Below are positions 6,038 to 11,431 of a stretch of DNA of 11,431 bases, piece after piece; position 1 is the first letter of the stretch, and each line of letters opens with the position of its first letter. Both the position numbers and the translations under genes were made by a program. Origin of the DNA: Actinomycetes bacterium (GTDB taxonomy: Bacteria > Actinomycetota > Actinomycetes > Actinomycetales > Microbacteriaceae); NCBI GenBank assembly GCA_023432305.1, contig JAEYUT010000292.1, positions 1-11,431 of the forward strand. The letters are read 5' to 3'. The notes below the pieces were generated by a model. The model ran no database searches, was not told the DNA's origin, and worked only from the letters and a program-made list of their open reading frames with translations.

Positions 6038-7411
6038 GTGAACTCAGACGCGATCGATCTCGCTCTCGACGCCCAGAAGGCGGGTGCTCGCGTCGGGCTC
6101 ACCACCGACCGGATCACGATCGACGGCGGCAAGCCGCTCGTCGGTCGGATCGAGGTGCGCGGAGCGAAGAACCTCGCGACCAAGGCGATGGTCGCGGCGC
6201 TCCTCGGCGACACCCCGAGCCGCCTGCTCAATGTGCCCACCATCAGCGATGTGGATGTCGTCGCGCGCTTGATGGGCGCCTACGGAGTCACGGTGACGAG
6301 CGATGTCGAGGGCGAGCTCACGCTCGACACGAGCAACGTCGAGAAGGCGCACTTCGCCCAGATCGACGCGCTCGCAGGTTCCAGCCGCATCCCGATCCTG
6401 TTCTGCGGGCCGCTGCTGCACCGCCTCGGCGAGGCGCTCATCCCCGACCTCGGCGGGTGCCGCATCGGCGACCGTCCGATCGACTTCCACATGGATGCGC
6501 TGCGCGCGTTCGGCGCGATCGTCGACAAGAGCTACGAGGGCATCCGCATCACCGCCCCCAACGGTCTCAAGGGCGCGCACATCGAGCTTCCGTACCCGAG
6601 TGTCGGCGCCACCGAGCAGGTGCTGCTCACGGGTGTGCGCGCGGAGGGCGTCACGGAGCTCAAGAACGCCGCCATCGAGCCCGAGATCATGGACCTCATC
6701 GCGATCCTGCAGAAGATGGGCGCGATCATCACGGTCGAGCCGAACCGCACCATCTTCATCGAAGGCGTCGACCGCCTCGAGGGCTACACGCACAAGGCGA
6801 TCTTCGACCGCAACGAGGCAGCCAGCTGGGCCTCTGCCGCGCTCGCGACCGACGGCGACGTGTTCGTCGCAGGCGCGCAGCAGCAGGAGCTCATGACGTT
6901 CCTCAACATCTTCCGCAAGGCGGGTGGCGGATTCGACGTGCACGATGACGGCATCCGCTTCTACCGCGCCGGCGAGCTGAAGCCCGTCGTCGTCGAGACG
7001 GATGTGCACCCCGGCTTCATGACCGATTGGCAGCAGCCGCTCATCGTCGCGCTCACCCAGGCCCGCGGCACCTCGATGGTGCGCGAGACCGTGTACGAGA
7101 ACCGTCTCGGCTTCACGAAGGCGCTCAACGACATGGGCGCCGATATCGTGGTGCACGACAAGGGCCTCGAGTCGCCCACGTGGCGCGTGCCGCGTCGGCC
7201 TCTGGAGCAGGTGGCGGTCATCAACGGGCCGACGCCGCTGCACGGCGCCGATGTGAATGTTCCCGACCTGCGCGGCGGTTTCAGCTACCTCATCGCCGCC
7301 CTCACGGCGGAGGGGCGCTCCACCGTCTCGAACGTGGGCATCATCGCGCGCGGCTACGAGCGCTTCATCGAGAAGCTCGAGCAGCTCGGCGCAGACTTTA
7401 CGCTGGACTGA
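6038..7411 (+). CDS. murA: UDP-N-acetylglucosamine 1-carboxyvinyltransferase
   Basis: MurA transfers enolpyruvate from phosphoenolpyruvate to UDP-GlcNAc, the first committed step of peptidoglycan synthesis, in the cytoplasm. The 457-aa protein carries Lys44-Asn45 (RGAKNLATKAM), the PEP-binding loop cysteine Cys141 (GGCRIGDRPIDFH), Asp330 (MTDWQQP, equivalent to the catalytic Asp of the E. coli enzyme) and Arg412 (DLRGGFSYL). The presence of Cys, rather than the Asp seen in Mycobacterium tuberculosis, means the residue that fosfomycin alkylates is present. Start GTG 6038 is the only one that fits; it adds about 25 residues before the core, common in actinobacterial MurA. No good ribosome site or clear -10 box precedes it, which is unusual. 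The stop overlaps plsC as TGATG. It lies 34 nt after leuD and may be read from the leu promoter. Confidence 0.95.
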   Translation: MNSDAIDLALDAQKAGARVGLTTDRITIDGGKPLVGRIEVRGAKNLATKAMVAALLGDTPSRLLNVPTISDVDVVARLMGAYGVTVTSDVEGELTLDTSNVEKAHFAQIDALAGSSRIPILFCGPLLHRLGEALIPDLGGCRIGDRPIDFHMDALRAFGAIVDKSYEGIRITAPNGLKGAHIELPYPSVGATEQVLLTGVRAEGVTELKNAAIEPEIMDLIAILQKMGAIITVEPNRTIFIEGVDRLEGYTHKAIFDRNEAASWASAALATDGDVFVAGAQQQELMTFLNIFRKAGGGFDVHDDGIRFYRAGELKPVVVETDVHPGFMTDWQQPLIVALTQARGTSMVRETVYENRLGFTKALNDMGADIVVHDKGLESPTWRVPRRPLEQVAVINGPTPLHGADVNVPDLRGGFSYLIAALTAEGRSTVSNVGIIARGYERFIEKLEQLGADFTLD

Positions 7412-8208
7412 TGGCACACCCTCTGAATCGCGAACAGCGTCGTCTCGCGAAAGCCTCCCGCAACGCCGAGGCCACACCGCTGTGGCGCGTCGTCGGCGGG
7501 ATCGCCGAACCGCTCCTGCGACGCCTGATCGACTTCCGCATCACCAACCCGGAGAAGCTGCCGGGTGCGGGGGCGTACGTGATCACGCCGAACCACTACT
7601 CGAACCTCGATCCGCTCACGACGGGCTACCTCGTGTATGTGATGGGGCGCATCCCCCGGTTCCTGGCGAAGGCGAGCCTGTTCAAGAAGGGGCCGCTCGG
7701 CTGGATTCTGCGAGCCACCGGTCAGATCCCCGTCGCCCGTGCCGGCTCGGGCCGTTCGGGAGCGGACGGGCAGCAGCCCCTCGCGGCGGCCGGCGATCTC
7801 GTCACCCACGGTCACGCCGTCATCATCTACCCCGAAGGCACCCTCACCCGCCAGCCCGACCTGTGGCCCATGCGCGGCAAGACGGGTGCCGTGCGCACCG
7901 CGCTCGAGCATGACATCCCGATCATCCCGATGGCGCACTGGGGCGTGCAGGACATCATGCCGCGCTACGCGAAGAGGCTCAGCCTGTTTCCGCGCAAGAC
8001 GGTGCGGGCGATCGTGGGCGATCCGGTGGATCTCGACCGCTTCCGCGGCAAGCCCCTCGAGGCGAGCCTGCTCGCCGAGGCGACGGAGGCCGTCATGACC
8101 GAGATCACCCGACTGCTCGAGGAGCTGCGCGGCGAGACCGCCCCGGTCGAGCGCTGGGATCCGGCGAAGTACGGTCAGTCCGAGACGGGACGGTTCGAGA
8201 GCGCCTGA
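7411..8208 (+). CDS. plsC: 1-Acyl-sn-glycerol-3-phosphate acyltransferase (PlsC family)
   Basis: This 265-aa membrane-associated acyltransferase should add the second acyl chain to lysophosphatidate, giving phosphatidate for phospholipids. The HX4D catalytic motif is His62 to Asp67 (NHYSNLD), and the glycerol-phosphate motif is YPEGT at residues 140-144; IIPMAHWG further on fits the family's fourth block. The N-terminus is basic (NREQRRLAKASR), with no strong transmembrane helix, as expected for a monotopic enzyme. Its ATG overlaps the murA stop by one base and no ribosome site is evident, so it probably depends on translational coupling. Its 3' end overlaps the opposing EI24 gene by 34 nt. 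Several PlsC-like paralogues usually exist in Actinobacteria, so lysophosphatidate as substrate is likely but not proven. Confidence 0.9.
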   Translation: MAHPLNREQRRLAKASRNAEATPLWRVVGGIAEPLLRRLIDFRITNPEKLPGAGAYVITPNHYSNLDPLTTGYLVYVMGRIPRFLAKASLFKKGPLGWILRATGQIPVARAGSGRSGADGQQPLAAAGDLVTHGHAVIIYPEGTLTRQPDLWPMRGKTGAVRTALEHDIPIIPMAHWGVQDIMPRYAKRLSLFPRKTVRAIVGDPVDLDRFRGKPLEASLLAEATEAVMTEITRLLEELRGETAPVERWDPAKYGQSETGRFESA

Positions 8209-8211
8209 CCG
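8172..8211. repeat. Inverted repeat carrying both convergent stop codons
   Basis: CGGTCAG (8172-8178) and CTGACCG (8205-8211) are exact reverse complements separated by 26 nt. Each arm holds the stop of one gene: TGA of plsC on the + strand at 8206-8208 and TGA of the EI24 gene on the - strand at 8175-8177. It could form the base of a weak hairpin in both transcripts and help bidirectional termination, but the stem is only 7 bp and has no T-run. Confidence 0.35.
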
Positions 8212-8993
8212 GGCGCATCGAGCACCACGGGCTCTCCCAGCAGCTCACGCGCCAGACGGGTGCCCGCTGCGACAGCGCAGGGCATCGTGATGACCGCGCC
8301 GAGCGGCACGGCGTAGCACAGCTGCACACCCAGCCCGAAGCCGAGTCGGCGCCAGCGCGACGCGCGCAGCACCGCGTTCCGTGCCGAGGGGTCGAGACCG
8401 CGCAGCTGGAACGGCAGCAGAGTGAACTCGCGCGTGATGATGAACGCCGTCAGCAGCACACCCAGCGCGATGCCCACCAGCGAGCCGATGGCGGGGATGA
8501 GGCTGATGAGTCCGACCAGGATGCTGCCGGCGATCGAGCGCACGACGATGCCGCCCATATCCCCGAGCGAACGCCAGAAGGCGGTGTCCGCGTCCGGGGT
8601 CGTGCGGCCGTACGCCTCGTCGGCGAAGCGGCAGATGCGCTCGTAGATGGGGCCGCCGAGTGTGAGGGCGAGTGCGCTGTACACGCGGGCCGACAGCACA
8701 CCCGCGGTGATGAGGATCGCGAGTCCGACGGTGATCCGCAGGGCGCTGCGCCAGGTCGCATCCCACGCGTCCGCGAACGGCGTGATGACGGTGACGAGCG
8801 GGTCGAGGAAGATCGCGAGAACGACGAGTCCGCCCACCAGGATCACCGCGGCGAGAGCGGCCGGAAGCAGCCCGAGAGCCATCATCCCCGGGGCGTGCTG
8901 CCAGAATCCGAACCCCCGCCAGAAGGTGCGGAAGCCGGCCCACAGCTCCGAGAGCACGCCGGCGGCGGGCGCGGGAGCGGCGGCGGACGACAC
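8175..8993 (-). CDS. EI24/CysZ-like integral membrane protein
   Basis: This 272-aa protein has an Ala/Pro-rich N-terminus, then WAGFRTFWRGFGFW, typical of the start of EI24-domain proteins, and at least four hydrophobic segments: about residues 37-63, 84-112, a broad stretch at 150-195 that may cross twice, and about 220-248. GGPIYERICRFADEA at about 113-127 and a late REFTLLPFQLRGLD also fit the family. CysZ is a sulfate transporter in E. coli; the role of the actinobacterial EI24 branch is not established, so only the family is called. Start GTG (first base 8993) has TACGCT six bases upstream on the same strand, fitting a leaderless transcript. It is divergent from gpsA and ends overlapping plsC by 34 nt. 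Its place between two phospholipid-precursor genes is suggestive only. Confidence 0.88.
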   Translation of the reverse strand: MSSAAAPAPAAGVLSELWAGFRTFWRGFGFWQHAPGMMALGLLPAALAAVILVGGLVVLAIFLDPLVTVITPFADAWDATWRSALRITVGLAILITAGVLSARVYSALALTLGGPIYERICRFADEAYGRTTPDADTAFWRSLGDMGGIVVRSIAGSILVGLISLIPAIGSLVGIALGVLLTAFIITREFTLLPFQLRGLDPSARNAVLRASRWRRLGFGLGVQLCYAVPLGAVITMPCAVAAGTRLARELLGEPVVLDAPGQALSNRPVSD

Positions 8994-8999
8994 GCTCCC

Positions 9000-9005
9000 A
9001 GCGTA
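9000..9005 (-). promoter_or_regulatory. -10 box for leaderless EI24-family gene
   Basis: On the - strand TACGCT (TANNNT) is followed by six bases (GGGAGC) and then the GTG start, the spacing of leaderless actinobacterial genes. GGGAG within those six bases lies too close to the GTG to be a normal ribosome site. No good -35 is seen. Confidence 0.45.
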
Positions 9006-9034
9006 GCCAGGGACGGATCGGAATGCGCACGAGA

Positions 9035-9040
9035 GACAAT
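9035..9040 (+). promoter_or_regulatory. -10 box for leaderless gpsA
   Basis: GACAAT (one mismatch to TACAAT) is followed by six bases and then GTG 9047, so the transcript likely begins at the start codon. No convincing -35 is present. If the alternative ATG 9023 were used, this box would lie inside the gene. Confidence 0.45.
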
Positions 9041-9046
9041 GGGGGA

Positions 9047-10069
9047 GTGAGTCTCGACGAAGGCGCCCCTCTGCGGCGCGTGGCAGTGCTCGGTGCCGGA
9101 TCCTGGGGAACGACGTTCGCGAAGATCCTCGCCGACGGCGGATCGCAGGTGAGCGTGTGGGCCCGCCGCCCGGAGCTGGCGCGCGAGATCAACCAGTCGC
9201 GCCGCAACTCCGACTACCTGCCCGGCATCAACCTGCCGCGCAGCCTGTCCGCGTCCTCCCTGCTGCCCGAGGTGCTCGAAGGCTCCGACATGGTGTTCCT
9301 CTCGGTGCCGAGCCAGTCTCTGCGCGAGAACCTGCGGATCGTGCGGGAGCTGATCCCCGCGGACGTGCCCATCGTGTCGCTCATGAAGGGTGTGGAGAAG
9401 GGCACCCGGTTCCGGATGAGCGAGGTCATCGAGCAGGAGCTCGGCGTGGAGCCTGAGCGCATCGCCGTGGTCTCCGGCCCCAACCTGGCGCTGGAGCTCG
9501 CCAAGGAGCAGCCGACCGCAGCCGTCGTGTCGTCGGTGAGCCTCGACACGGCCACCGAGGTCGCGTTCGCCGCACGGAACCCGTACTTCCGATCCTTCGT
9601 GAACACCGATGTGATCGGCACCGAGTTCGGTGGGGTGCTGAAGAACCTCATCGCGGTGGCGATCGGCATCGTCGACGGCGTCGGCTATGGCGAGAACACG
9701 AAGGCGTCGATCATCACGCGCGGACTTGTCGAGATGACGGACTTCTCGGTGGCGTTCGGTGCACGGCCGGAGACTCTCTCCGGACTCGCGGGCCTCGGCG
9801 ACCTCATCGCCACCTGCGAGTCGTCGCTCTCGCGCAACAACACCGCAGGCCGTCTTCTCGGCCAGGGCTACGCGTACCAGGAGGTCATCGCCCAGATGAA
9901 CCAGACCGCGGAGGGCATCTCGTCGGTCGCGCCGATCCTGGAGCTCGCGGCCGAACGCGGCGTCGAGATGCCGATCGTGAGCCAGGTGGCCGAAGTGCTG
10001 GCGGGTACGCTTGATCCGCGGGACATCGCCCCGCATCTCACCACAGACGACGCTCCTCAGGGCGAATGA
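9047..10069 (+). CDS. gpsA: Glycerol-3-phosphate dehydrogenase [NAD(P)+]
   Basis: GpsA reduces dihydroxyacetone phosphate to sn-glycerol-3-phosphate, the backbone for phospholipid synthesis, in the cytoplasm. The chosen form has 340 aa, typical of the family. The Rossmann motif is VLGAGSWGTTFA at about residues 14-25. The conserved Lys114 (SLMKGVEKGT) and Lys199 (GVLKNLIAVAIGI), the latter the likely catalytic lysine, are present, as is GLGDLIATCES in the C-terminal helical domain. The start is either GTG 9047 (leaderless, -10 box GACAAT six bases upstream) or in-frame ATG 9023, eight residues longer with a weak AGGGA upstream. I prefer 9047 because the Rossmann strand then starts near residue 12, as is usual. 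ddl follows after 28 nt and is probably co-transcribed. The product would feed acylation steps that end with PlsC, encoded just across the EI24 gene. Confidence 0.95.
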   Translation: MSLDEGAPLRRVAVLGAGSWGTTFAKILADGGSQVSVWARRPELAREINQSRRNSDYLPGINLPRSLSASSLLPEVLEGSDMVFLSVPSQSLRENLRIVRELIPADVPIVSLMKGVEKGTRFRMSEVIEQELGVEPERIAVVSGPNLALELAKEQPTAAVVSSVSLDTATEVAFAARNPYFRSFVNTDVIGTEFGGVLKNLIAVAIGIVDGVGYGENTKASIITRGLVEMTDFSVAFGARPETLSGLAGLGDLIATCESSLSRNNTAGRLLGQGYAYQEVIAQMNQTAEGISSVAPILELAAERGVEMPIVSQVAEVLAGTLDPRDIAPHLTTDDAPQGE

Positions 10070-10097
10070 GCCCGGGCGTCCAGAACCCGGAGGCCGC

Positions 10098-11180
10098 ATG
10101 ACCCGCGTCGCCCTGCTGTTCGGCGGCCGTTCGAGCGAGCACAGCATCTCGTGCGCGACGGCGGCGGGTGTGCTGGGCGCGATCGATCGCAGCCGCTTCG
10201 ACGTGGTGCCCATCGGCATCACCCGCGACGGCGCCTGGACGCTGCAGCCCGACGACCCGGAGCTGTTCGGGCTGCGCGCCGAGCTGCCGGCCGTGGTCGA
10301 CAACGGCACCCGCGTGCGCCTGCCGGATGCGGCCGGATCGCGTGAGCTGACGCTTCTCGCCGCGGACGGCACGGAGTCGTCGCTCGGGGAGATCGACGTG
10401 ATGTTCCCGATCCTGCACGGCCGCTTCGGCGAAGACGGCACCATCCAGGGGCAGCTCGAGCTGCTCGACTTCCCGTACGTCGGCAACGGCGTCCTGGCGT
10501 CGTCGCTCGCCATGGACAAGCACATGACGAAGACGGTGCTCGCCTCAGCGGGCATCGAGGTGGCGCCCTGGGTCACGCTCACGCCCGCACGCTGGTCCCG
10601 CGATCGCGAGCTGTTCGAGCGCCGCATCCGCTCGCTCGGCAGCCCGGTGTTCGTGAAGCCGTCGCGCGCAGGCTCGTCGGTCGGCGTCACGAAGGTCGCT
10701 GACTGGTCGGAGCTGGATGCGGCGATCGAGATCGCATTCGCCGAGGATTCGACGGTGCTCGTCGAGTCGGCGATGGCGGGCCGCGAGGTGGAATGCGCCG
10801 TGCTGGAGGGCCGAGACGGCACCGCCCCGCGTGTGAGCGTCGCCGGGGAGATCGTGGTCACGGGCCGCGAGTTCTACGACTTCGAGGCCAAGTACCTCGA
10901 CCCGGATGCGGCGCAGCTCATCTGCCCCACCGAGCTGAAGGACGGCGAGCTCGCTGAGATGCAGCGCGTCGCTGCGCACGCGTTCGAGGCGATCGGCGGC
11001 TCGGGCCTTGCGCGCGTCGACTTCTTCTTCGACGGCACCTCGTTCGTCGTCAACGAGATCAACACGATGCCGGGCTTCACCCCCATCTCGATGTTCCCCA
11101 GCTGCTGGCAGGCGAGCGGCGTGAGCTACCCGGAGCTCATCACCGAGCTCATCGAGCTGGGGCTCGCAGCGCGACGCTGA
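10098..11180 (+). CDS. ddl: D-alanine--D-alanine ligase
   Basis: Ddl joins two D-alanines with ATP to make the dipeptide at the end of the peptidoglycan stem, in the cytoplasm. The 360-aa ATP-grasp protein shows the family residues: Glu14 in FGGRSSEHSIS, the LHGRFGEDGTIQG block, Ser193 in AGSSVGV, Tyr260 in EFYDFEAKY, and the metal-binding end NEINTMPGFTPISMFP (Asn319-Asn322). The Tyr260 loop is the form found in true D-Ala-D-Ala ligases, not VanA-type D-Ala-D-Lac ligases, so ordinary vancomycin-sensitive precursors are expected from this gene. ATG 10098 was chosen because GGAGG lies four bases upstream and the protein then starts at MTRVALLFGG; longer readings run into gpsA. It is the last gene of the gpsA-ddl pair, with a GC hairpin after its stop. 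Confidence 0.96.
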   Translation: MTRVALLFGGRSSEHSISCATAAGVLGAIDRSRFDVVPIGITRDGAWTLQPDDPELFGLRAELPAVVDNGTRVRLPDAAGSRELTLLAADGTESSLGEIDVMFPILHGRFGEDGTIQGQLELLDFPYVGNGVLASSLAMDKHMTKTVLASAGIEVAPWVTLTPARWSRDRELFERRIRSLGSPVFVKPSRAGSSVGVTKVADWSELDAAIEIAFAEDSTVLVESAMAGREVECAVLEGRDGTAPRVSVAGEIVVTGREFYDFEAKYLDPDAAQLICPTELKDGELAEMQRVAAHAFEAIGGSGLARVDFFFDGTSFVVNEINTMPGFTPISMFPSCWQASGVSYPELITELIELGLAARR

Positions 11181-11213
11181 GCTCGGACGCGGCGTTCACG
11201 CCTCGGCGTCGCG
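11170..11213. terminator. Hairpin between convergent ddl and TetR-type genes
   Basis: Two nested inverted repeats lie here. An 8-bp outer pair, CGCGACGC (11170-11177) with GCGTCGCG (11206-11213), starts inside the ddl end. An inner structure, GACGC-GGCG (11186-11194), TTCA loop and CGCC-tcg-GCGTC (11199-11210), gives nine GC-rich pairs with a 3-nt bulge. The two share the 3' arm and are alternatives. There is no T-run, but the position between converging genes suits a bidirectional terminator. Confidence 0.45.
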
Positions 11214-11218
11214 CGGGC

Positions 11219-11431
11219 TCACACGCCGTGCGAGCCCAGGTGGAACTCGTCCTTGTCGAGGCGCCCGAGAGCCGGCATCGGCGTCGTGGATCCTGCCCGG
11301 AGTCCGTCGAGCACGATCGTGAGCATCCGCTCCCCGAACATCGAGCGCATCGGCTCCGGCTGGTAGGCGATGCCGTTGAACATGAACGCGAGCGTCACCA
11401 GGTCGTAGCCGTTCACATCCGGGCGCAGGGA
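11219..11431 (-). CDS. Probable TetR-family regulator, C-terminal part (truncated by window edge)
   Basis: The last 70 codons of a - strand gene are visible; the frame is open to the right edge, so the N-terminal helix-turn-helix is not in view. The segment SLRPDVNGYDLVTLAF, then MFGERMLTIVLDGLRAGSTTPMP, resembles the final helices of TetR/AcrR regulators, where a D-x-x-x-L helix precedes an R-hydrophobic-LDGLRA helix. The in-frame GTG at 11416 is an internal valine, not the start. The tail after about residue 50 is polar and carries DKDEFHLGSHGV. It is convergent with ddl and separated by 38 nt holding a hairpin. The target and ligand cannot be inferred. The family call rests on the C-terminus only and is tentative. 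Confidence 0.6.
   Translation of the reverse strand, partial: SLRPDVNGYDLVTLAFMFNGIAYQPEPMRSMFGERMLTIVLDGLRAGSTTPMPALGRLDKDEFHLGSHGV

Noticed and set aside
6044..7477. Open frame of 477 codons on the - strand
   Set aside because: It is the exact shadow of murA, with biased composition and no family features.
8882..10861. Long open frame of 659 codons on the - strand
   Set aside because: It is antisense to gpsA and ddl, Ser/Arg-rich and then Arg/His/Asp-rich, spans two real genes and the intergenic promoters, and has no domain signature.

Overview
The window is GC-rich chromosomal DNA of an actinobacterium, most likely of the Microbacteriaceae (Microbacterium-like). This rests on the strong G/C third-position bias, many GTG starts, leaderless genes with TANNNT boxes 6 nt before the start codon, a type VII secretion (T7SS/WXG100)-type gene group, and the gene order leuC-leuD-murA-plsC / gpsA-ddl. 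The taxon is inferred from protein character and gene order, not from a search. No rRNA, tRNA, CRISPR or mobile element was seen. No gene-free stretch exceeds about 160 nt.

Layout. (1) 51-3147, + strand: a tightly packed group of a WXG100/EspC-like small helical protein, a 554-aa protein with a T7SS-type helical N-terminus, membrane segments and a C-terminal alpha/beta-hydrolase domain (Ser420/Asp468/His498), a small lipoprotein overlapping it by ATGA, and a 218-aa protein that may have a Mog1/PsbP-like fold. (2) 3251-3796: an FHA-domain protein with its own probable promoter. (3) 3809-6003: the leucine operon leuCD. It is preceded by an apparently leaderless 14-aa leader peptide with four consecutive Leu codons and a perfect 11-bp hairpin, so it is a probable attenuation control region. 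(4) 6038-8208: murA and plsC, close behind leuD in the same direction. (5) 8175-8993, - strand: an EI24/CysZ-like membrane protein, overlapping the end of plsC tail-to-tail by 34 nt. (6) 9047-11180, + strand: gpsA and ddl, divergent from the EI24 gene across a very short region where both genes look leaderless. (7) 11219 to the right edge, - strand: the C-terminal part of a probable TetR-family regulator.

Taken together, regions 4-6 make cell-envelope precursors. MurA and Ddl serve peptidoglycan. GpsA supplies glycerol-3-phosphate, and PlsC converts lysophosphatidate to phosphatidate. The LeuCD isomerase of leucine synthesis sits directly upstream and may share its transcript. Region 1 looks like a T7SS-associated substrate or effector cassette. 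The hydrolase plus adjacent lipoprotein invites comparison with secreted lipase toxin/immunity pairs, but no secretion ATPase or Ecc gene lies inside the window, so the role remains open.
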